A stretch of DNA of 64,000 bases, taken from assembly GCA_049323655.1 (NCBI GenBank), contig JBMONO010000009.1, positions 186,001-250,000 of the forward strand, in the 5' to 3' direction. The position numbers were made by a program, and so were the translations under genes. Of this stretch, positions 10,101-17,719 are shown in pieces; position 1 is the stretch's first letter, and every line of letters starts with the position of its first letter. Below the pieces are notes generated by a model. That model was given only the letters and a program-made list of their open reading frames with translations, searched no databases and had not been told where the DNA came from. Origin of the DNA: DB1 sp049323655 (lineage in GTDB: Bacteria; Desulfobacterota; Desulfobulbia; Desulfobulbales; SURF-16).

Positions 10101-11378
10101 CGATCCTGGAAGGACTTTCGCCGGGAGGCCATGGAACAGGAGGGCATGTTCCTTGACACCAGCGTCTGGCCGATGGACGCCTTTCTCGACGCCATGCCGC
10201 TCAAAGACATCCAGCAGGTCAAGGATGTGCTGTGGCAGGCGGTGAACAAGGCCCAGGCGCCTTCGTCGCTGCGCGCCCTGGAAGGCAAGGTGGAAAAAAC
10301 CGCCTATGTTTACAGCGGTAACCGCTACATGTCCATGCTCGACGACGCCCAGAGCGAATTCTACAACGCTGTCAAGGAGCTGAGCGACGATGCCGCCATG
10401 TCCTGGCAGGCTCTGAGCGCCAAACCGGCCAGTGGGCCGAGCCCGATGGACGCCTTCTCCTCATTGACTCTCTTTCACAACAAGGTCGAACGGGACGCCT
10501 TGAGCCGCGGCGAACCCCTGGCCCGGCGGCTCGCCGCCATCCAGGGTCACGGTATGTCGCTGCTCAAAGGCAAGGTCACCACCGGTGTCCAGCACTCCCT
10601 GGACGGCTTCATTGCCGCCTGGAAGGGCAAACTGGCCAACGTCTTTCCCTTCGGCGATCCGGGCCGCTGGATCATCGAGGACCACATTGCCGGCAATCTG
10701 CGGACCCTGACCATCCACGCCGGCGACAACGCCCTCCTCACCGACTTCTTCTTTGCCCCGGACAACGGCTTTGACGCCTTTGTCAAGCAGTACGGCCTGC
10801 TTCAGGAAAAACCCGGAGCCGACTCACCCTTCGCCCTGCTCAGCGAGGCGCAGATCCGTTTTCTCAAGAGCTGTCGGGAATGGCGGGATTTTCTCTTTGA
10901 CGAAGGCGGTCGGCCGAAAAACCACAAAATAGAGGTGCGGATCGACGACGGCGGCGACAAGGCCGAGCAGGCGGCGGCGCGCTTTACCCAGCTGTCGTTC
11001 ATCGGCCTGGAGGATGACAAGAAAAAGTCCCTGCGGCTTCGCTTCAGCGGTACTCGCTACAAACGGGGGGAAGCGCTCTGGGATCTCAACTCGCCGCCGG
11101 TGGTGACCATCGAGGCCAAAAACGAAGAAACCGGGGTTACGACTTCCCTGCGCCTCACCGGCGGCAGCATCGGTCTGCCAGCCTATCTGATAAGCAGCGG
11201 CGCCCGGCTGGAGAGCACCCGGCTGCCGGAGTGGACCATTGCCCTGCAGCTGCCGGAAACCCTGGTCTCCGATCCGACCAAGCCGGAACTGGTCCGCCAG
11301 CAGCCCGGTTTTGCCGTTGTCCCCCTGCGGATGAATTTTGACCAGCGGCTGCCCGATCCGGTCGCCTGGCCGCGCTGA
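7194..11378 (+). CDS. tssM: T6SS inner-membrane complex protein TssM (IcmF family)
   Basis: A 1394-residue protein, long for TssM (usually 1100-1300). Two membrane helices (about 12-30 and 41-63) are followed by the cytoplasmic NTPase-like domain with an intact Walker A, GEPQSGKTT, at residues 125-133 and a Walker-B-like VIIDTAGRF near 167. A third membrane helix (about 436-455) leads into a large periplasmic domain of some 900 residues, where TssJ binds. TssM spans the inner membrane and periplasm and forms the channel core with TssL and TssJ. The gap of 101 bp to tssL is the longest in this part of the operon, and the ribosome site is weak. Confidence 0.95.
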   Translation: MSKLLSLLRGPIVAIAGGLAIITILGYYLTRLGLMLGSKYLLLAVGGVLLTVLLIVGIYFLWRLLEKRRGAKMEDELGQQQAQDQQRQQAKLAVQDIRGRWTDAMATLKASKVKIYDLPWFLLIGEPQSGKTTTLRESGLDFPLGKDALTGAGGTVNCDWWFTNDAVIIDTAGRFTMPVDTAPDRQEWHAFLKLLGRYRSRCPINGVIVTIPATSLLQDSPDTIRNKARNIQEKLHELVSVLGIEFPVYIMVSKLDLVYGFAEFCASLSAQERTQAVGWNRRDISAKGFNPEEFNHFFTLLHGRLHSWSLRRLRDIQPGPEADRVYAFPGEFSRVKDTLRDYLGFIFSGDRFHSPLLLRGCYFSSGLQEGRAIARALLTEVRAEDKGVMAELAKSFVQSRAYFINIFYRKVFREQGLVNRAGKMAKQEMTFRIAAGVTAVVILGITAWLLISGYNRLINVVQPLEIHARKAQAMLVGPGKPVLPADFNEVLVTINALDNGRRQLMEEGARRFFKSRQHGLVRKIGRIEDALIEQMMLHPMLLAAGEHFATMERLPDPAAKDRFLKLLLLYIDTKAGKPLAGGDIIAGFDFVPWDAPALRGISRAEAERLATGYPYGDMANFTYAKFLATMLQSRDGMGRLQEFWVIYYPELWKKIQQAISQVNLSHETMKTMPMRPGDDTDYAAFTEEAKRFLAAIDLLSGIRRDDLVWSEAKRAACQEDYRLLGTALAEPSLGEIGALSSTATRHATICLDLEQNIGSPWVAFIRNNSHALSIDGQLDQEMLAVKKAVQTALDFGPLFTPEERQKLEDPGADPLAVLGFWNQAWQKEREAKAGEIQAVVTALQSEKWKNPGLPAALDNYMRHVVWLAERDATIAAIQAVGARDAITADSLQPGLEPPRMARASWLAGQYTTLNSIHDSLRQRYPAATTGLQPVQEAMTEVMLASWQKCLQFWQNTLVNVDPAARILATRSWKDFRREAMEQEGMFLDTSVWPMDAFLDAMPLKDIQQVKDVLWQAVNKAQAPSSLRALEGKVEKTAYVYSGNRYMSMLDDAQSEFYNAVKELSDDAAMSWQALSAKPASGPSPMDAFSSLTLFHNKVERDALSRGEPLARRLAAIQGHGMSLLKGKVTTGVQHSLDGFIAAWKGKLANVFPFGDPGRWIIEDHIAGNLRTLTIHAGDNALLTDFFFAPDNGFDAFVKQYGLLQEKPGADSPFALLSEAQIRFLKSCREWRDFLFDEGGRPKNHKIEVRIDDGGDKAEQAAARFTQLSFIGLEDDKKKSLRLRFSGTRYKRGEALWDLNSPPVVTIEAKNEETGVTTSLRLTGGSIGLPAYLISSGARLESTRLPEWTIALQLPETLVSDPTKPELVRQQPGFAVVPLRMNFDQRLPDPVAWPR

Positions 11379-11405
11379 CCGGAAGAGAGGCGGAGGATTG
11401 TGGCG

Positions 11406-12017
11406 ATGAACCTGCTGACGACCCTGTTTGGCGGTGCCACCGGCACCGTTCTGGAGGCATACGGCAAACTGCCGTTTTATCAGGATTACATCGCCGTCCT
11501 CAGTTCCCCTGAAGCGGTTGCCTGGAAGGGCTGGCTGCTCGCCTTTGCCGGCCGCCCCGGCATCCGCCTGCCGCCCGGCCGCTGGCCCTTTCTCTTCCGA
11601 CAGCAACGCAAAGGCCCGGCGCTGGCCGGTATCATCGAACAGAGCAGCGATGGTATCCGCCAGTTCCCCTTCTCCCTCTTTGTCAGTCTGGCCGGCATCA
11701 GAACCGGCCTGCTGCCGGCCGCAGCGCCGCTCGCCTGGCGTCTGCTCGACCGGGAGCGTCGGGAACTTGAGAAAATTGTCTCCATTGAGGAATGCTACAG
11801 CAGACTGCGTGGTCGCCAGGTAACCATCGAGCCGGTAAAAGGAACGGCTGAGCCGCAGCTGGCCGACGCGCTGGACAACACCGAGAAAAGCAGCGGACCG
11901 CTCTTCCTCATCTGCCCGCAACAGCCGGTACCGTTGCCGCCCATTCCTTTCAGCGGATCGGAAAGCCTGTTTCTTGAAAACTGGTTTGCCAGGGCCGCCC
12001 ATGCCTCCCCAGGCTGA
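11406..12017 (+). CDS. tagF: T6SS-associated protein TagF
   Basis: A 203-residue protein of the TagF family. The N-terminal part shows YGKLPFYQDYI, GWLLAFAGR, PFLFRQQRKGPALAG and QFPFSLFVSL, typical of the family. In Pseudomonas TagF is a post-translational repressor of T6SS assembly acting opposite the threonine-phosphorylation pathway, which fits the two FHA proteins upstream. It is cytoplasmic. I use the ATG at 11406 because the GGAGG at 11392-11396 sits 9 bp away; a GTG at 11400 is in frame but too close to it. The PppA phosphatase that is sometimes fused to TagF is not present. Confidence 0.85.
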   Translation: MNLLTTLFGGATGTVLEAYGKLPFYQDYIAVLSSPEAVAWKGWLLAFAGRPGIRLPPGRWPFLFRQQRKGPALAGIIEQSSDGIRQFPFSLFVSLAGIRTGLLPAAAPLAWRLLDRERRELEKIVSIEECYSRLRGRQVTIEPVKGTAEPQLADALDNTEKSSGPLFLICPQQPVPLPPIPFSGSESLFLENWFARAAHASPG

Positions 12018-12063
12018 CAGGGTGAGGAAGATGAAGAAAGTTTCGTCGAACCATGCGGAATCT

Positions 12064-12093
12064 TTGACGTGCCAGGGGCGAGTGCGATACAAT
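12064..12093 (+). promoter_or_regulatory. Candidate internal sigma-70 promoter before tagJ
   Basis: TTGACG (12064-12069) and TACAAT (12088-12093), 18 bp apart, lie in an AT-rich 130-bp gap between tagF and tagJ. Both boxes are close to consensus. If used, this would transcribe tagJ, tssA and the sheath genes independently of the membrane-complex genes. Confidence 0.5.
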
Positions 12094-12147
12094 AATAAGC
12101 ATCGAAGTCAATTGACGAACGTGACAAATGACAAAAGGACAACACCA

Positions 12148-12957
12148 GTGAACATCATTGATCTCATCAAGGCTGGCCGACTGGCCGAGGCGCGCAGCGC
12201 CCTGGTGGAACAGGTCCGCTCCAGGCCCAATGACAGCGAGGCCCGTACCCTACTTTTTCAGGTACAGCTCTTTCTCGGCGAATGGGACAAGGCAGGCCGC
12301 CACCTTGAGGCCCTGGCCAGCCAGGACCGAGAGGCGAATCCGGCCTTTGTCCACTATGCCGCGGTGCTGCGGGCCGAGCAGGAACGGCGCGCCGTGCTGG
12401 GCCGCCAGCAATCACCCTCTTTTCTGCCCGCCACCCCCGCCTATGCCGATCTCCATTTCCAGGCCTGCTCCCGGCTGACCGACGGCAACCTCGACGAGGC
12501 GGCCACCCTCTTTACCCAAATCAACGGACTGCTGCCGCCGGTCAGCGGCACAGTCAACGGCCGCGAATTCACCGGCATCCGCAACACCGACACCAGGCTT
12601 GCCCCCTTTCTGGAAACCTTTGCCCATGGTCGCTATGTCATGGTGCCCTTCGAGCATATCCGCGAACTGACCCTCTCCCCGCCCGCAAGCCTGCTCGACC
12701 TGATCTGGGCCACCGCTTCCGTCACCACCTGGGAGGGGCTGACGGTCAACTGTACCCTGCCCGTCCTCTACCCGGATTCGTGCCGGCATGACAACGACCT
12801 CGTCAAAATGGGCAAGCAGACGGAATGGCTGCCCCTGGGCGGCCCATTCTGCCGTGGAATCGGTCAGCAGGTCTTCGACATCGGCGGCGAGGACGTGGCC
12901 ATCCTCGAAATCACCGATATCGTCTTTCATTTCAGCGACACAGGGCAGGAAGCATGA
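12148..12957 (+). CDS. tagJ: T6SS accessory protein TagJ (ImpE family)
   Basis: A 269-residue ImpE-family protein. The N-terminal helical-repeat part (IDLIKAGRLAEARSAL, SEARTLLFQVQLFLGEWDKA, LDEAATLFTQINGL) leads into the ImpE C-terminal domain (TEWLPLGGPFCRGIGQQV, GGEDVAILEITDIVF). TagJ binds the sheath protein TssB and the ClpV N-domain and aids sheath recycling. The start is a GTG at 12148 with AAGGA nine bases upstream; the open frame further 5' has no coding character. Its stop overlaps the tssA start (ATGA). Confidence 0.88.
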   Translation: MNIIDLIKAGRLAEARSALVEQVRSRPNDSEARTLLFQVQLFLGEWDKAGRHLEALASQDREANPAFVHYAAVLRAEQERRAVLGRQQSPSFLPATPAYADLHFQACSRLTDGNLDEAATLFTQINGLLPPVSGTVNGREFTGIRNTDTRLAPFLETFAHGRYVMVPFEHIRELTLSPPASLLDLIWATASVTTWEGLTVNCTLPVLYPDSCRHDNDLVKMGKQTEWLPLGGPFCRGIGQQVFDIGGEDVAILEITDIVFHFSDTGQEA

Positions 12958-14312
12958 AACACCAACTTGACATCGAGACCATTCTGACGCCCATTGCCGG
13001 TGACAATCCGGGGGGCGAGGATCTCCGCTATGCCCCGCTCTACGACGAGATCAAGGAAGCGCGCCGCGCCGATGACACCCTGGCCCGGGGCGACTGGCAG
13101 CGGGAATTGAAATCATCGGACTGGGAGGCGGTGATTCGCCTCGCCATTCCAGCCCTGACCGAGCGCAGCAAGGATCTGCAACTGGCCGCCTGGCTGACCG
13201 AGGCCCTGACCAAGACCGACGGTTTCCCTGGTTTTGCCGCCGGCCTCCGGGTGATTACCGGCCTTCTCCAGCGCTTCTGGGACCATCTTTATCCGGAGAT
13301 CGACGACGGCGACCTGGAATTCCGCGCCGGTCCTCTGGAATTTGCCAACGACAAAATCAGCCTCTCCCTCCAGCATCTGCCGCTGACTGATCCCGGCGTG
13401 TCCGAGGGTTTCACCCTGGTGCACTGGAAGGAGGCGCAGCAGGTGAGTCAGGCCCAGCCCCAGGCCAGGGAGGTGCTGATCGCCGAGGGCAAGACCACCA
13501 TGGATCAGTTCGAGGCCGCGGTGCGTAAATCCTCGCTGCTGTTTTATGAGAATCTTTACGCCACTCTGCGTGACTGCCTCGACGCCTTTGCCGAATTCGA
13601 CAAAACGGTTGATGAAAAATTCGGCCGCGAGGCGCCCCGTCTGTCTGAAATCTCCTCCACCCTGGAAGAGGCAGCCGGCCATGTCACCCGCTTTATCAAG
13701 GACAAGGGCGGTGACATCAACCGCAGTGCCAAGGAGGAGACGGCCGAACCGGCAATGAGCGCAGCGCCGGAACCGACGGCAGAGGGAGGGCCGACCGGCA
13801 AAAACGGCGCCTCGCCGACCGGGGAAACCGGCGGTCCGGCTTCGATGGCGGCGGCGGAACTCCGGGTGCCGCTGGCCTCCCTGCAGCCCGGCGCCTTCCA
13901 GGTGCTGCGTTTTCTCGGCTCAGGCAACCGGGAAGATCTGCTCTGGCAGGAGGCTCTGACCAGACTCAAGGCTGACGGCATCGAGGCCGCCCTGGAGATG
14001 CTGCTCGGCGCGTCGCGCAGCGCCCAGTCGACCCGGGATGAGACGAACTGCCGGCTGCTGATGGTCAAAATCTGCCTGCGGGCCGGCCGGGCCGATCTTG
14101 CCTGGCCGATTGCCGAGGAACTCTACACCCTGGTCACCGATCTGCAGCTCGAACGGTGGGAGTCGCCGCTGTGGATCGCCGAGATTTACGGCGCTCTCTA
14201 CGAGTGCCTGCACGTCGATGACGCCAGCGAGGAGGACAAGAACCGGGCCAGCAAGCTGCTCGTCAAGATCTGCACCCTCGATATCACCCTGGCCATGAAG
14301 TATGCCGGATGA
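12954..14312 (+). CDS. tssA: T6SS assembly protein TssA (ImpA family)
   Basis: A 452-residue TssA. The ImpA N-terminal domain is clear at residues about 10-130 (PIAGDNPGGEDLRYAPLY, DWEAVIRLA, LQLAAWLTEALTKTDGF, LLQRFWDHLYPEID). A low-complexity Pro/Gly/Ala linker (about 255-300) joins it to a C-terminal VasJ-type helical domain (LWQEALTRL, ARAGRADLAWPIAEELY-like pattern). TssA caps the growing tube and sheath during assembly. It is cytoplasmic and its ATG overlaps the tagJ stop. Confidence 0.9.
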   Translation: MKHQLDIETILTPIAGDNPGGEDLRYAPLYDEIKEARRADDTLARGDWQRELKSSDWEAVIRLAIPALTERSKDLQLAAWLTEALTKTDGFPGFAAGLRVITGLLQRFWDHLYPEIDDGDLEFRAGPLEFANDKISLSLQHLPLTDPGVSEGFTLVHWKEAQQVSQAQPQAREVLIAEGKTTMDQFEAAVRKSSLLFYENLYATLRDCLDAFAEFDKTVDEKFGREAPRLSEISSTLEEAAGHVTRFIKDKGGDINRSAKEETAEPAMSAAPEPTAEGGPTGKNGASPTGETGGPASMAAAELRVPLASLQPGAFQVLRFLGSGNREDLLWQEALTRLKADGIEAALEMLLGASRSAQSTRDETNCRLLMVKICLRAGRADLAWPIAEELYTLVTDLQLERWESPLWIAEIYGALYECLHVDDASEEDKNRASKLLVKICTLDITLAMKYAG

Positions 14313-14334
14313 AGATGACGACTTTTGTATAATT

Positions 14335-14468
14335 TGATGAAATCGGAAAAGGTCTTTTTTTACCACTGAGAGCACAGAGGCCACAGAGAAAATATATTGA
14401 ATCACAATTAGTTATCTCCGCGACCTCTGTGTGCTCTGTGGTGAAATTTCAGTTTTCCGAAATCGTCA
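14335..14468 (+). repeat. Interspersed ~130-bp palindromic repeat, copy A
   Basis: Outer arms TGATGAAATCGGAAAA and its near inverse TTTTCCGAAATCGTCA enclose inner arms built from ACCACTGAGAGCACAGAGG and CCTCTGTGTGCTCTGTGGT around an AT-rich centre containing CACAATTAGTTAT. It fills the gap between tssA and tssB. This copy has the best-preserved outer arms in the window. Confidence 0.85.
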
Positions 14469-14526
14469 TAATTTTAATAAGGCAGCATAACAGGATAACC
14501 TGTCGCATGAAAAAGGAGGTTTGACC

Positions 14527-15051
14527 ATGGCAAAAGAAAGTCTGCAACATACCCTGGACCGGGTGCGGGCCCCGCGGGTCCAGATCACCTACGACGTGGA
14601 AATCGGCGGGGCGATCGCCAAGAAGGAGATCCCCTTTGTCGTCGGGGTGCTGAGCGACCTCGCCGGCAAGCCGGACGAACCGTTGCCCAAACTGAAAGAC
14701 CGCAAGTTCGTCGAGATCGACCGGGACAACTTCAACACCGTCCTGGAGGGAATGAAGCCGCGGCTCGCCTACCGGGTCGACAACAAGCTGACCAACGACG
14801 ATTCCAAGATGGGGGTGGAGCTGCGCTTCAAGTCGCTGGATGATTTCCATCCCGAACAGGTGGCCCAGCAGGTCACCCCGATCCGCAAGCTGGTCGAGGC
14901 GCGTAAGCGCCTTTCCGACCTGCTCGCCAAACTCGACGGCAACGACAAGCTCGACGAGCTGCTGCAGGGCGTGCTGGCCAACACGGACTCCCTGGAGTCC
15001 CTGGGCAAGTCGGCCGGCATTGACAAGAAAGAACCGGAAGGCAAGGAATAA
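14527..15051 (+). CDS. tssB: T6SS sheath small subunit TssB
   Basis: A 174-residue TssB (VipA) with the family signature RVQITYDVEIGGAIAKKEIP, then FVVGVLSDLAGKPDEPLPKL and RKFVEIDRDNFNTVLEGM. It forms the contractile sheath with TssC. A strong ribosome site (AAGGAGG, 14514-14520) precedes the ATG at 14527; a TTG at 14521 is in frame but closer to the site. A repeat element separates it from tssA, so sheath genes may form their own transcription unit. A second TssB-like domain occurs in the fusion gene at 23980. Confidence 0.95.
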   Translation: MAKESLQHTLDRVRAPRVQITYDVEIGGAIAKKEIPFVVGVLSDLAGKPDEPLPKLKDRKFVEIDRDNFNTVLEGMKPRLAYRVDNKLTNDDSKMGVELRFKSLDDFHPEQVAQQVTPIRKLVEARKRLSDLLAKLDGNDKLDELLQGVLANTDSLESLGKSAGIDKKEPEGKE

Positions 15052-15066
15052 GGGAGGTGATCATTC

Positions 15067-16557
15067 ATGGCTGAACAGCAACAACAGGCTCAGGAACAGC
15101 AGGCCGCGGCGGCAGTGACGGAAAAAAGCCTGCTGGACCAGATTATCGACGAAGGAAGAATGGCCCGGGACGAGAGCCAGAAGAGCTACGCCCGGGATCT
15201 GCTCGGCGAGTTTGTCAGCCAGGTCATGGAAGGTACGATGACCATCTCCAAAGATACGGAGGCGATGATCAACGCCCGTATCGCGGCGATCGACAAGCTC
15301 ATCTCCGATCAGCTCAACGAGGTCATGCACCATGAGGATTTCCAGCGGCTTGAGGCCTCGTGGCGCGGTTTGCAATATCTCGTCGACAAGAGCGAGACCG
15401 GCGAACGCATGAAGATCCGGGTGATGAACGTCTCCAAAAAAGATTTGCTCAAGGACATGGAAAAGGCGAGCGAGTTCGATCAGTCCTCCATGTTCAAAAA
15501 GGTCTATGAAGAGGAATACGGCATGTTCGGCGGTGCCGCCTACGGAGTCATGGTCGGGGACTACGAGTTCACCAATCATCCCCAGGATCTCGCCCTTCTC
15601 GAAAAAATCGCCGGGGTGGCGGCCGCCGCCCATGCTCCCTTTCTCGCCGCCGCCGGCGCGAGCCTTTTCAATCTCGACAGCTTCACCGATCTCGGCCAGC
15701 CGCGCGATCTCGCCAAGATCTTCCAGTCGGCCGAATACGCCAAGTGGCGCTCTTTCCGGGAATCCGAGGATTCACGGTACGTGGCGCTCGCCCTGCCCCA
15801 CATCCTCATGCGCCAGCCATACGGCCGCAACACGGTGCCGGTCGAGGCCTTTGATTTCGAGGAACGGGTCGATGGCACCGACCACAGCCGTTATCTCTGG
15901 GGCAACGCCGCCTATGCCCTCGCCACCCGCATGACCGAGGCATTCGCCAAATTCTCCTGGTGCGCGGCCATCCGCGGCGTCGAGGGCGGCGGCCTGGTGG
16001 AGGGCCTGCCGGTCCACACCTTCAAGACCGACGAAGGCGACGTGGCCCTCAAATGCCCGACGGAAATCGCTATCACCGACCGTCGAGAAAAGGAGCTGGC
16101 CGACCTGGGCTTTATCCCGCTGGTGCATTGTAAGGGTACGGATTACGCCGCCTTTTTCAGCACCCAGACGGTCAACAAGCCCAAAACCTACGACACCGCC
16201 TCGGCCACCGCCAATGCCCGGCTCTCCTCGCAGCTCCAGTACATCATGGCTACCTCCCGTTTCGCCCATTATCTGAAATCGATGATGCGCGACAAGATCG
16301 GCAGCTTCATGAGCCGCAGCCAGGCCCAGGACTTTCTCAACCGCTGGATATCGAACTACGTCCTGCTCGACGACAACGCCTCCCAGGAGGCAAAATCGAA
16401 ATTCCCGCTGCGGGAGGCGCGCATCGATGTGGCGGAAATCCCCGGCAAGCCCGGAGCCTACCGGGCGGTGGCTTTCTTGAAACCCCATTTCCAGCTCGAC
16501 GAACTCAATGTCTCGCTGCGCCTGGTGGCCGATCTGCCGCCGCCGGCCGGAGGCTGA
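15067..16557 (+). CDS. tssC: T6SS sheath large subunit TssC
   Basis: A 496-residue TssC (VipB) of normal length. Recognisable blocks are MHHEDFQRLEASWRGLQYLV, the FDQSSMFKKVYEEEYG stretch, ALPHILMRQPYGRNTVPVEA, YLWGNAAYALATRMTEAFA and the C-terminal region FMSRSQAQDFLNRWISNYV. It polymerises with TssB into the contractile sheath. It starts 15 bp after tssB with a strong site (GGGAGGTGAT). Confidence 0.96.
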   Translation: MAEQQQQAQEQQAAAAVTEKSLLDQIIDEGRMARDESQKSYARDLLGEFVSQVMEGTMTISKDTEAMINARIAAIDKLISDQLNEVMHHEDFQRLEASWRGLQYLVDKSETGERMKIRVMNVSKKDLLKDMEKASEFDQSSMFKKVYEEEYGMFGGAAYGVMVGDYEFTNHPQDLALLEKIAGVAAAAHAPFLAAAGASLFNLDSFTDLGQPRDLAKIFQSAEYAKWRSFRESEDSRYVALALPHILMRQPYGRNTVPVEAFDFEERVDGTDHSRYLWGNAAYALATRMTEAFAKFSWCAAIRGVEGGGLVEGLPVHTFKTDEGDVALKCPTEIAITDRREKELADLGFIPLVHCKGTDYAAFFSTQTVNKPKTYDTASATANARLSSQLQYIMATSRFAHYLKSMMRDKIGSFMSRSQAQDFLNRWISNYVLLDDNASQEAKSKFPLREARIDVAEIPGKPGAYRAVAFLKPHFQLDELNVSLRLVADLPPPAGG

Positions 16558-16626
16558 TAAACAAACACACGTGTTTTTCTGACAGCATGACGGGCACAAC
16601 AATTCATTGAACAGGAGGAACAGACC

Positions 16627-17157
16627 ATGGCGCTCGCGAAACCGACAGGAACCAACAAACTGGCCGAGGCGGACGTAAAATTCACCGGATACCTGCAGAT
16701 ATCCGACATCAAGGGCGAGAGCACCACCAAGGGCTTCGAGGACTGGATCTCGCTGGAAAGCCTGAGCTATGCGGTGGCCCAGGCCACCACCCATCGCCAT
16801 ACCAGCGGCGCGGTGGTCACCGGCCGGGCCAACATCGGCGATGTCGTCATCACCAAGCAGCTCGACATCTCCTCTCCCAAATTTTACGAATCCTGCCTCA
16901 AGGCCACGGAACACGCTGAGGCGAAAATCCAGCTCACCCGCACCGTGGCCGGGCAGAATGAAACCTATCTGACCATCACCTTAAAAAAAGTCTATATCAC
17001 CGAGGTCGGCGTGGTCGGCGGCGCCAAGGAGGGAACCAACATCCCCCTGGAGGAAATTCATCTCAACTTCGGCGAGATCACTTACAACTACACCCAGACC
17101 GCAGTGCGCGGCGGCGGCTCGGTTGAGGTGATGTGGAACGCGGAAAGTCATGCCTGA
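16627..17157 (+). CDS. hcp: T6SS tube protein Hcp (TssD)
   Basis: A 176-residue Hcp family protein with KGFEDWISLESLSYAVAQ, a VITKQLDISSPKFYESCLKA block and a C-terminal LEEIHLNFGEITYNYT. Hcp hexamers stack into the inner tube and are secreted. The ribosome site (AGGAGG, 7 bp from the ATG) is among the strongest in the cluster, as expected for the most abundant component. No C-terminal effector extension is present. Confidence 0.95.
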   Translation: MALAKPTGTNKLAEADVKFTGYLQISDIKGESTTKGFEDWISLESLSYAVAQATTHRHTSGAVVTGRANIGDVVITKQLDISSPKFYESCLKATEHAEAKIQLTRTVAGQNETYLTITLKKVYITEVGVVGGAKEGTNIPLEEIHLNFGEITYNYTQTAVRGGGSVEVMWNAESHA

Positions 17158-17213
17158 TGGCCATTGGCCGGGGGCGGAGAGCACACCTCCGCTCCCGCTC
17201 CTGACCCTCTTCC

Positions 17214-17693
17214 ATGAGACAAGACACGCAGGATAACCTCCATGCCTCCCTGCTGGACCGGCTCATCGACCGCGAGCCGGAGCTCTCCAGCGAGGCGGGG
17301 CAGAGCCGGGCCATGGGATTTCGGGAGATCCGGGACGCGGTGATCAGGGACATCGAGAACCTGCTCAACACGAAAAAAACGATCCTGCCGGTTGCCGCCG
17401 CCTTTCCGGAGGTGGAAAAATCGCTTTTCACCTTCGGGGTGCCCGATTATTCGGCCGACAGTCCCAACAGTTCGCTCTTCAGGAAAAAACTGCTGAAGGA
17501 CATCCGCGCCGCCCTGACCCGTTTTGAGCCGCGGTTGCGCAATATCACCGTGCGACTCGACTCTACCACTGACAGTGAACGGGGGCTGGGCTTCAGAATT
17601 TCCGGAGTGCTGGTGGTGGATCCCATTGCCGAACCGGTGGTGTTTGACACCTATTTCGATCCCAAGAAAGATCGTTACGTTATCGAGCGCTGA
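17214..17693 (+). CDS. tssE: T6SS baseplate protein TssE (gp25-like)
   Basis: A 159-residue gp25-like protein. It has the N-terminal LLDRLIDREPE, the REIRDAVIRDIENLLNTKK block and the C-terminal beta strands ITVRLDSTTDSERGLGFRIS and DPIAEPVVFDTYFD. TssE forms baseplate wedges with TssF and TssG and initiates the sheath. No strong ribosome site precedes the ATG. Confidence 0.93.
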   Translation: MRQDTQDNLHASLLDRLIDREPELSSEAGQSRAMGFREIRDAVIRDIENLLNTKKTILPVAAAFPEVEKSLFTFGVPDYSADSPNSSLFRKKLLKDIRAALTRFEPRLRNITVRLDSTTDSERGLGFRISGVLVVDPIAEPVVFDTYFDPKKDRYVIER

Positions 17694-17719
17694 AACCGCG
17701 CAACACCGATCGAGGGGAA

